DNA of 64,000 nucleotides, from the NCBI GenBank assembly GCA_964001305.1, contig CAXFAI010000040.1, forward strand, positions 16,917-80,916, written 5' to 3'. This DNA is from CAJXMH01 sp964001305 (GTDB lineage: Bacteria; Bacteroidota; Bacteroidia; Flavobacteriales_E; Vicingaceae). Positions 17,448 to 24,243 of the stretch are shown in pieces. Positions within the stretch are counted from its first letter, which is position 1, and each line of letters opens with the position of its first letter. The notes under the pieces are model-generated. The model ran no database searches. It saw only the letters and a list, made by a program, of their open reading frames with translations, and was not told where the DNA came from. The position numbers and the translations under genes are program-made.

Positions 17448-17852
17448 TTAGTAAAGCTTTGATATCTTTTTAAGAAATAAATTTAAAGGCTCTGTTTGTA
17501 AGCTTTTAAAAGGGATGTTAAAAGAGGTAAACCATATCAGTCCAATAAACATAACTAGAATATCAAAAAGGTCAGAAACAAATTTGGAGCTAATTAGTGG
17601 AAGTAGATATTCAGATGAAAAAGCCAAAACAATAAAGTAGACAAATAACTCAGTTAAACTGAATGTATTAAGACTATATATTTTCTTGCGCTCAAGTTGG
17701 AGAAGAGGGAAGGCAATAGAGATAAAACAAAATGGATCCAAGTAATTATCAAGAATCGGAATTGAGATGTGGGCCAATTTCTGAGTACATTGATGAAGTA
17801 AAAACAGCACAGCAGGTAACCAAAAGCTAAAATGAGAAAGCGATTTCTTCAT
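17448..17852 (-). CDS. Small polytopic membrane protein
   Basis: A 134-residue protein with about four predicted membrane helices (FSFWLPAVLFLLHQCTQ, YLDPFCFISIAFPLL, LTELFVYFIVLAFSSEYLLPLI, LFDILVMFIGLIWFTSF) and a basic C-terminus. I do not recognise a named family with confidence; similar short proteins occur in Bacteroidota without an assigned role. Its ATG overlaps the stop of the upstream 66-aa gene (ATGA at 17849-17852), so the pair is translationally coupled and probably works together in the inner membrane. Confidence 0.7.
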   Translation of the reverse strand: MKKSLSHFSFWLPAVLFLLHQCTQKLAHISIPILDNYLDPFCFISIAFPLLQLERKKIYSLNTFSLTELFVYFIVLAFSSEYLLPLISSKFVSDLFDILVMFIGLIWFTSFNIPFKSLQTEPLNLFLKKISKLY

Positions 17853-18049
17853 AAGGAAACTGCTACTACAAATATGAAAATGATTAAAAGTATCGGACTA
17901 AAAAGGATCATGAGTAGAATGCCACCTAAGCGATACATCACTTTTTTTAGCTTTTCTGTAAAAGAGTCGCCTTCATTTATTTTGCAGGCTGCATTCCATT
18001 GGTCAAATAAATCTTGCCCTTGTTTTTTAACTCCTTTTGATTCTTTCAT
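17849..18049 (-). CDS. Small membrane protein, coupled to downstream gene
   Basis: A 66-residue protein with a charged N-terminal half (MKESKGVKKQGQDLFDQWNAACKINEGDSFTEKLKK) and one strong C-terminal membrane helix (LGGILLMILFSPILLIIFIFVVAVSL). No family is recognised. It is the first gene of a two-gene unit whose second gene encodes a four-helix membrane protein; the ATGA overlap supports a real gene despite the small size. Confidence 0.62.
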   Translation of the reverse strand: MKESKGVKKQGQDLFDQWNAACKINEGDSFTEKLKKVMYRLGGILLMILFSPILLIIFIFVVAVSL

Positions 18050-18097
18050 ACCATTTAACTGTTGAATGCAAAAGTAGTCGCTTTAGTAATTGGAAAT

Positions 18098-18691
18098 TTA
18101 AGTTAACACTGACTTATTAGCTTCTGCAATCAATGATTTTACCCAATCGTTGGGAATCATGTCAATGCTCATATTGATTCGCTCAGATGAGCTTTTGTTT
18201 ATGATTGAATGTGGGTCAGTTAATCTTAAATACCAACATTCTCCTGGCTTCATGGGTACAAGTTCATGATTCAAATAAAACTCAACTTCAGGTGGAGAAA
18301 CAATCGGAATGGTTAATCGAACCACAGAATCTTCAATCTCAAGGCCCAAAGTAGGGTCAGTATGTTCTTTTACGATTTCTCCAGCACCTAAACGTAATAG
18401 GCGTACTAAAGTAACTTTAGTATGTTGCTGAAAGAATTCTACAATTTCTTTTAAGTAAGCAGACTTCTCTAAGTCATTCGTGTTTTTCCAATCTGTCCAA
18501 GAACCATTGGCATAATCTTTAGCGGGAGGTGGAGGAGGTAAACTTGGATCAACAATATGAGCAGGACCTCTCAGAGTAATAACGTTGTAATAGAGAAATG
18601 GATTCGTTTCTATTTGCTTAACTTCTTCAGCCATTTTGGCTACATCATATTCTAAGTTTAGCTTAATGCGATCTGATATTGTCTTTTCCAT
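18098..18691 (-). CDS. Aspartyl/asparaginyl beta-hydroxylase-like oxygenase
   Basis: A 197-residue protein of the aspartyl/asparaginyl beta-hydroxylase fold (Fe(II)/2-oxoglutarate-dependent dioxygenase). The cupin core has the first metal pair in KEHTDPTLGLEIEDSVVRLTIPI (HxD), then FYLNHELVPMKPGECWYLRLTDPHSIINKSSSERINMSIDM. This supplies the distal His (PHSI) and the Arg (SERIN) that usually binds 2-oxoglutarate. There is no signal peptide or membrane helix, so it should act in the cytosol. The substrate is unknown: protein side chains, free amino acids and lipids are all possible in this superfamily. A proline-rich loop (DPSLPPPPPAKDYANGSW) is conserved-looking in Bacteroidota versions. It is flanked by the surface-protein gene and the small membrane genes, without clear co-function. 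Confidence 0.82.
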   Translation of the reverse strand: MEKTISDRIKLNLEYDVAKMAEEVKQIETNPFLYYNVITLRGPAHIVDPSLPPPPPAKDYANGSWTDWKNTNDLEKSAYLKEIVEFFQQHTKVTLVRLLRLGAGEIVKEHTDPTLGLEIEDSVVRLTIPIVSPPEVEFYLNHELVPMKPGECWYLRLTDPHSIINKSSSERINMSIDMIPNDWVKSLIAEANKSVLT

Positions 18692-18734
18692 GAATTTTTG
18701 TTAGTTAAGCTTTTTAAATAGAAACTTGATTTAT

Positions 18735-21700
18735 TTACTTTTCTATTATTAGTTTTTGATAATGATTATCAATCTTTATTAAATAAAGACCATTTGGTAA
18801 ATCAAGGTTATAAAAAGTTTTATTAGATTTAGTAAACGATTTAAAAACAGATTTACCTGAAGTGTCAAAAATTTCTATCGATGATCCTAAAAGATGAGGT
18901 TCAACTTGCACATAAAAGGAACCTGAACCAGGATTAGGAAATAAATTAAAATTAGTTGATTTAATATTTAATTCAGATGTTCCAACAATGATAATTCTTT
19001 TACAAGCTGTAGTATCAAGGCATTTACCTTGACTTATTGCTAAAGCAAAATTGCCACTTGTATTAGGTTTAAAGCCTCGATTATTTTCACCTATTACTGT
19101 ACTAAATAAACCATTTGATTGACAAGTTAACCATTGGTAGCTGGTTGCGCTAACATTGTTTGCATATATTGAATCTCCAACTAACGTAGTAGAAGTGTCG
19201 TTTTGGTCAATTTTTAAGTCAAGAGAAATAATAGAATCGCATCCAAGGGAATTTTGCAATGTGTCATAGTATATACCAGTGGAAGTATAGGTAATGTTGT
19301 TTTCTAACCAGAGGTAACTTCTACATGAAGTATCTAGAACAATGGAGGTACTAACTGGTAGAATCATTAAATTTAATGTTATTGTAGAGTCACATCCACT
19401 TGAAGAATTTAAGACTGTACTAAAATTTCCTGAAGTAGTATAAGTTTGATTGTTTGCTGACCAATAATAGCTTCCACATGCAGTATCAGATATTACTGAG
19501 TTTATTGGGTTTGGTTGTGTAATAGTTACAGAGTCAATTTGCTGACAGTTATTCGCATCCGTAAGGGTTACATAATGTTTTCCTGCAGATAGAGTGTTAT
19601 TTGTTGGTCCACTATGATTATTACTCCATAAATATGTAAATGGATTTTGTCCTTGAATTGGAGAAACAGTTGCTTCTCCATCGGCACTTCCAAAGCAACT
19701 AGCGTTCTGAATAACATTTGTTTGTATACCTAAACTATCACATACATTATATATTCCAATGTTAAGTGTATCCAAAAAAATGCAGCTATCAATAGTAAAG
19801 CTTAAATAGTAAGTAAAAGTGCCTTTATTGTTTTGGGACTGATTAATTGTTAAAGTAGAGTCATTGATTGCAGCACCACTCCAATTAATACGAAATACAG
19901 AATGGTTTGGTAGGCCATTAACTACTCCTAATGATTGTGTATTTTGATAGCCTGTTGAAGTTACCTTCCAAACTAAACCACTGTTGTTATCGGCGCTATC
20001 TAAGTAAGCACCCATATTAGAACTTGAAGAAGGAATGGGGTGATTCCAATCGTTTGTAGAAATTCCACTTGAAGAATTAAATGAATAGTTATTAAGGGCA
20101 ACGGCATCCAAGACTTTAGAATTTGCTGATGACAGTATGTAGCCTACCAAACTTGAAGAGAATACGGGATCTGTACTGCCACCTATATAGTAAACCCCAT
20201 TTGTAATGTCATCAGTTCCTGAGCCACTGACAAGAATAATTGTTGAATTTTTTTTAATAATTGTACCTTGTGGAAATGTGTAAAGTAGTGGACTCGTGCC
20301 AAGTCGCTCTACTTGGTAGTTGGAAATGTCTAGATTAAAAGAAGAAAAATTACTAAGTTCAATATAATCTCTGTTAGGTAAGATAGTAAAGTATGATGGA
20401 GATGCAATAGAGTTGCTGTATGCAGAACTATACTGCCATATTTCCGAAAACTTAATTTGTGAATTTAATAATGGATGTTTTGCCGTAACCTCGTATTGAA
20501 GACCTAAAGAATATGCGTTTGTGTCTGAATATGCTGTTAAATTGCCACCTCCTAAATTTATTGATTTTAGGGTATCATTGGATAGAATGAAATCAGGTTT
20601 AAATTGTAGATAAGCATTTAATTGGAAGCTTGTAGATTGAGATAGATCCAAAGTTCTAGGTATCCAAAAAATATTAGTGTCACCTGAATTTAAGTTACCT
20701 TGCTTGATTATAAGGCTATCAATTAAAGTGCTTTTTCCAACAATTTCGTAAACAATGGTTAAACTGTCATTTATAAAGTTGGCATTACCAATAGTATTGG
20801 TAATTGAAAATCCAATTTGCTCATTGGCGCTATAACAGTTACTCTCTTGATTTAAACCAACTAAGCTTAAAAATGAAAGTTCGCCAGAAGGAGAGGAGAA
20901 TTCATAAGCACCCATATCCGGAGTACTAGTACTTCTTGGAGTACCAATCAAATCTGTAATAATGCCTAAGTTTTCGCCCGTATTTTCTGCAGCTGTACCA
21001 TAAGGCATATAATTATCATTTAACGGATTAATAAATAGGGGATTCTGATTGTTGCTATTTGCTCCAAAAGCACCACCATTTGCTGCTCGCCAGTTATTTA
21101 TAGATGCATAAGAAAAAGCAAAATGTCCTGTAAAGTAGGAGCCACTTCCGCTATTTCCTAGAAATATATTGTTGTAATCACAGCTGTAATTCGAGCTGTA
21201 ATTATTAAGGTGTATGGCATGTTTAATTCCACTTCCACCTTGATCTATAAAAAAGATATTGTTTTTAATTTCAACACCACTTGCTGTTAGTGCTTGGGTA
21301 ATTCCTCGGCATGAGCCACTTGTTGCATTTTTGTTGGTTAAAACAATTGTATTATGAAAGTATTGAGTGTTATCACTACTTGAATTATGTAGCGCTCCTG
21401 TAAAGCCTTCATTATTATTAAAGTTATAAAGTAAATTGTTTACTACTTTATTTTTAGTTGTTGATAAACCATCACAATTTGAAAAATAGATGCCATAAAC
21501 GGAACTTACACTGGAATTTTGTGCAGCAGTATGTGTGTCATGTATTTTGTTATTAACAACTTCTATAGTGTTTGATTCATAAGCATAAATGCCATTAAAA
21601 TTCCCATTTACTGATGTCCTATTTGGTCTACTTATTTCATTCCTTGCTATGAAGCAATTTTGTTGATAGGCTATCGCAATTCCGCGTAAATGAAAGTCTT

Positions 21701-22364
21701 CAATACGATTGTCAATAATCTGGTTATTTGTTTGTTTAGTAGATGAGTTACCTCCTAAACTAATGCCGGCATATCCCCCAATAATACGATTATTTACAAT
21801 TTGGTTATTGTTTCCAGTTTCACCTGAAGCATTTGGGGAGGTTCTACTAGTACCCAAAAGTATTCCTATATAGTTTAAAGAGCTTTGGCTTAAAGAAACA
21901 CTTAAATCTATTAAGCAGTTTTTAATGGTGTTATTGTTAGCGTGATTTATAATCATTATTCCCATGGTATTGTATGAGCCAAGCTGACTGATATTTAAGC
22001 TATCAATTGTGATGTAAGAAACACTATCTAAAACTAGTATACCATAGTTTGATGAAGTCCCACTTGATATTAAGTATTCTCCATTTCCATTTAATGTTAT
22101 AGTATTTGAAGAACTTAATCCTTGAATTTTAGAGAACTCTACTTGCTCAAAGTAAGGACCTGAGCCATTTGCAACATTTACAGTTAAAGCACTATTAATT
22201 CCTTGTAGCTCTAAATCATCGGTAAATGCCTTGAAAGATTGATAGTTAGTTGTAGAGGCAGGTTGGTTTGAGTTAATGGTGTAATTACCCGCAAGTTGAG
22301 GGAATACAAAAGAAGGTATTAATAAAAACAGAAGAACATTTGTGATGGGAAATTGCGGTTTCAT
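18735..22364 (-). CDS. Large T9SS surface protein: beta-helix, lamin-tail-like, SprB-like and repeat modules
   Basis: A 1209-residue exported protein. A signal peptide (FPITNVLLFLLIPSFVFPQ) precedes a right-handed parallel beta-helix region at about residues 100-450, rich in NNTIKNC / NNQIVNNRI-type rungs. A lamin-tail-like domain lies at about 640-800 (RDYIELSNFSSFNLDISNYQVERLG ... GTIIKKNSTIILVSG). An SprB-like repeat follows (ASCFGSADGEATVSPIQGQNPFTYLWSN). Two copies of a CxSYxW...TxSGxxxxxLxxxxGCDS repeat follow, common in Flavobacteriales cell-surface proteins. The C-terminus is a type A T9SS sorting domain (NLFPNPGSGSFYVQVE ... LPNGLYLIKI). It is expected at the cell surface, possibly an adhesin or polysaccharide-binding protein. 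No catalytic site is evident. Confidence 0.9.
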   Translation of the reverse strand: MKPQFPITNVLLFLLIPSFVFPQLAGNYTINSNQPASTTNYQSFKAFTDDLELQGINSALTVNVANGSGPYFEQVEFSKIQGLSSSNTITLNGNGEYLISSGTSSNYGILVLDSVSYITIDSLNISQLGSYNTMGIMIINHANNNTIKNCLIDLSVSLSQSSLNYIGILLGTSRTSPNASGETGNNNQIVNNRIIGGYAGISLGGNSSTKQTNNQIIDNRIEDFHLRGIAIAYQQNCFIARNEISRPNRTSVNGNFNGIYAYESNTIEVVNNKIHDTHTAAQNSSVSSVYGIYFSNCDGLSTTKNKVVNNLLYNFNNNEGFTGALHNSSSDNTQYFHNTIVLTNKNATSGSCRGITQALTASGVEIKNNIFFIDQGGSGIKHAIHLNNYSSNYSCDYNNIFLGNSGSGSYFTGHFAFSYASINNWRAANGGAFGANSNNQNPLFINPLNDNYMPYGTAAENTGENLGIITDLIGTPRSTSTPDMGAYEFSSPSGELSFLSLVGLNQESNCYSANEQIGFSITNTIGNANFINDSLTIVYEIVGKSTLIDSLIIKQGNLNSGDTNIFWIPRTLDLSQSTSFQLNAYLQFKPDFILSNDTLKSINLGGGNLTAYSDTNAYSLGLQYEVTAKHPLLNSQIKFSEIWQYSSAYSNSIASPSYFTILPNRDYIELSNFSSFNLDISNYQVERLGTSPLLYTFPQGTIIKKNSTIILVSGSGTDDITNGVYYIGGSTDPVFSSSLVGYILSSANSKVLDAVALNNYSFNSSSGISTNDWNHPIPSSSSNMGAYLDSADNNSGLVWKVTSTGYQNTQSLGVVNGLPNHSVFRINWSGAAINDSTLTINQSQNNKGTFTYYLSFTIDSCIFLDTLNIGIYNVCDSLGIQTNVIQNASCFGSADGEATVSPIQGQNPFTYLWSNNHSGPTNNTLSAGKHYVTLTDANNCQQIDSVTITQPNPINSVISDTACGSYYWSANNQTYTTSGNFSTVLNSSSGCDSTITLNLMILPVSTSIVLDTSCRSYLWLENNITYTSTGIYYDTLQNSLGCDSIISLDLKIDQNDTSTTLVGDSIYANNVSATSYQWLTCQSNGLFSTVIGENNRGFKPNTSGNFALAISQGKCLDTTACKRIIIVGTSELNIKSTNFNLFPNPGSGSFYVQVEPHLLGSSIEIFDTSGKSVFKSFTKSNKTFYNLDLPNGLYLIKIDNHYQKLIIEK

Positions 22365-22444
22365 AATTTGTTGATTATTAGTTAATCATCAAAACTAGTT
22401 ATATTCTGAAAAGCAAAGGAGTCTTAAATTCAAATTCAGTGATT

Positions 22445-23395
22445 CTACTTTAACTTCAATTTTACAATCACTGGATTGTGATCAGAAATACCTTCATCTT
22501 TTACTTCTAGAATTGAAGTTTGTATGCCGTTGCTTTCAGTTAAGCCTTGAGAAATTAGTATATGGTCAATTTGTTCTGGCTCACCCATATAATTATAGGT
22601 CCAACGAGTTTCCATATTTTCAAAGTACTGACTGTTTCCTGTTTGAATCAACTCTTCATAAATATCATCAAACCCTCTTAGGCGGTAAAGGGTAGGACTG
22701 CCTTTTTCTGAATTTAAATCTCCGGTTACAATTACATTTCTTCCTTCATTTAGTAGTTTAATAATTGATCTTCTAGCAATACTTGCTTGTGCAATTCGTT
22801 TGGCGTCACTATCAAAACCACCTCTTTCACTTTTAAGGTGCAAAACAAAAATGTCAATTTCTTTATCCTCAATTGTAACTGTAACTTTTAGTCCTTTGCT
22901 AACACCGGTGTCGTCTTCTGAATCTCCATCCAATTCTTCCAAATAAATTGAACGTCCAGGAATTTCAGTCCAAACATCTTTAATAGGGTACTTGGATAGA
23001 ACCGCTACATGTTGTTGGGTGAAATTGTCTTTACAATCACATACTTGCCAATAGTCATACTGAACACCAATTTTGCTTAATTCATTTACTAATATCTCCA
23101 AATCTTCAGGTCCTCCGACTTCGGTTAAAGTTACAATGTCGGAATTCATTTGTTTAATTAATTCAGCTACTTTGGCAGATGACTCTTGAAGTTTGGCAGC
23201 TCTGTTTTCTTCTTTATCCCAGAATTTTTGCTCCTTCTTTGATGCTTTGTTTATGTCGAAAGGCATTCCATACTTAATATGAACTCTAGATTTGTTTAAA
23301 AACTCAGCATTAAAGGTGGCAACGGTTACTTCTTGGGCATTTAATAGTAGGGCAGTAAAAACCAAGAGAAGGTTTAATACAATTAATTTCTTCAT
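22445..23395 (-). CDS. Secreted endonuclease/exonuclease/phosphatase family protein
   Basis: A 316-residue protein of the DNase I-like (EEP) superfamily. The start is set at ATG 23395, which gives a clean signal peptide (MKKLIVLNLLLVFTALLLNAQ); the longer frame would run into the tRNA-Leu terminator. Catalytic-site motifs are visible: VATFNAEFL (metal-site Asn), IVTLTEVGG (Glu), LHLKSERGG (His), VIVTGDLNSEKGSP (Asp/Asn) and the final SDHNPVIVKL (Asp-His pair). EEP enzymes cut nucleic acids or phosphoesters with Mg2+. Export suggests a role in nutrient or phosphate scavenging in the periplasm or medium. It is monocistronic. Confidence 0.9.
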   Translation of the reverse strand: MKKLIVLNLLLVFTALLLNAQEVTVATFNAEFLNKSRVHIKYGMPFDINKASKKEQKFWDKEENRAAKLQESSAKVAELIKQMNSDIVTLTEVGGPEDLEILVNELSKIGVQYDYWQVCDCKDNFTQQHVAVLSKYPIKDVWTEIPGRSIYLEELDGDSEDDTGVSKGLKVTVTIEDKEIDIFVLHLKSERGGFDSDAKRIAQASIARRSIIKLLNEGRNVIVTGDLNSEKGSPTLYRLRGFDDIYEELIQTGNSQYFENMETRWTYNYMGEPEQIDHILISQGLTESNGIQTSILEVKDEGISDHNPVIVKLKLK

Positions 23396-23464
23396 TTCAG
23401 ATTGTTTGTTTTTTGAGCTCGTAAAAATAGGGAAGAGATTTATGGAATTGTAATCAAATTCTTT

Positions 23465-23501
23465 GCAAACAAAAATGAGCAAGCTCTTTTTGCTTGCTCA
23501 T
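23465..23501 (-). terminator. Terminator downstream of tRNA-Leu
   Basis: A perfect 10-bp stem, ATGAGCAAGC (23475-23484) / GCTTGCTCAT (23492-23501), encloses a 7-nt loop. On the minus strand it is followed by TTTTGTTTG. It lies 31 bp after the tRNA-Leu 3' end. Confidence 0.85.
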
Positions 23502-23531
23502 CAATGCCACTTGTGTGTTTTTATTCTCTAG

Positions 23532-23615
23532 TACCCCGAACGGGACTCGAACCTGCACGTCCAAACGGACACATGGCCCTCAACCATGCCTGTCTACCAA
23601 TTTCAGCACCGGGGT
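23532..23615 (-). tRNA. tRNA-Leu (anticodon GAG)
   Basis: An 84-nt class II tRNA on the minus strand. The acceptor ACCCCGG pairs with TCGGGGT, the D arm contains TGAAATTGGTAGACA, and the anticodon stem CATGG/CCATG encloses TTGAGGG (anticodon GAG). A variable arm and the T loop TTCGAGT follow. The discriminator is A and CCA is not encoded. The T stem GCAGG/CCCGT has one A-C mismatch in its centre. Confidence 0.94.
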
Positions 23616-23623
23616 GTAAAACA

Positions 23624-23656
23624 CGAAATTAATACAATACATACAAATAGGTGCAA
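23624..23656 (-). promoter_or_regulatory. Bacteroidota-type promoter of tRNA-Leu
   Basis: On the minus strand TTG (complement of 23654-23656) is followed after 22 bp by TAATTTCG (complement of 23624-23631), one mismatch from TAnnTTTG. The -7 element ends 8 bp before the tRNA 5' end. Confidence 0.6.
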
Positions 23657-23710
23657 AATCTAAAAGGATATATAAAAATCTTACTTCTAGAATAACACTT
23701 TTTATAAAGT

Positions 23711-24106
23711 TTACGTCTGGATTGATTTTACAATTTCTTTAACCTTCTTAATTGAGAGAGGTTTGTTCAAATACTCTTTTACATAAGGATATTCCTTTGA
23801 TTTATTAATATCAATCGGGCTCAATGAAGAAGATAACATAACAATGACAAAGGTGTTATTCAACTTTTGTTCATATTTCTGAAGCTCATCTAAAAACTCA
23901 AAACCATTCATGACAGGCATTTTTACATCTAAGAAAATTAACTCAGGTAAACTTTTTAAGTTTGATTTTAAATATTCCAATGCAAGTAGACCATTTTTAG
24001 CTATGTCGATTTTATCACAAATTTCAGCAGCTTCCAGAACATATTTATTCATTTCATTGGAAGCTTCACTATCGTCTACTAATAGAACTTTTTTAATTGG
24101 TTTCAT
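23711..24106 (-). CDS. Single-domain response regulator (CheY-like receiver)
   Basis: A 131-residue receiver domain with no output domain. Phosphorylation-site residues are present: the acidic pair in LLVDDSEAS, the phospho-acceptor Asp in LIFLDVKMPVMNGFEFL, Ser/Thr in VIVMLSSSLS, and Lys in EYLNKPL. It lies 137 bp downstream of the GAF-multiPAS histidine kinase on the same strand and is its likely partner. Like other single-domain regulators it would act by protein contact or phosphorelay, not by binding DNA. Confidence 0.92.
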   Translation of the reverse strand: MKPIKKVLLVDDSEASNEMNKYVLEAAEICDKIDIAKNGLLALEYLKSNLKSLPELIFLDVKMPVMNGFEFLDELQKYEQKLNNTFVIVMLSSSLSPIDINKSKEYPYVKEYLNKPLSIKKVKEIVKSIQT

Positions 24107-24243
24107 ACTACATTAAGTTTAATGAGATGGGTTTTATTGTAATATATTATATGCTGTTGTTATTTTTGATTTAAGTGTTGAAAGTTAAATCAAGCTTGTT
24201 ACGGTAATTACAGGGAATAAATGCTCAATTAGAAAAAATCAAT

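Noticed and set aside
23396..23482. Longer N-terminus for the endonuclease/phosphatase-family protein
   Set aside because: The extra 29 residues lie over the tRNA-Leu terminator and precede a clean signal peptide starting at 23395.
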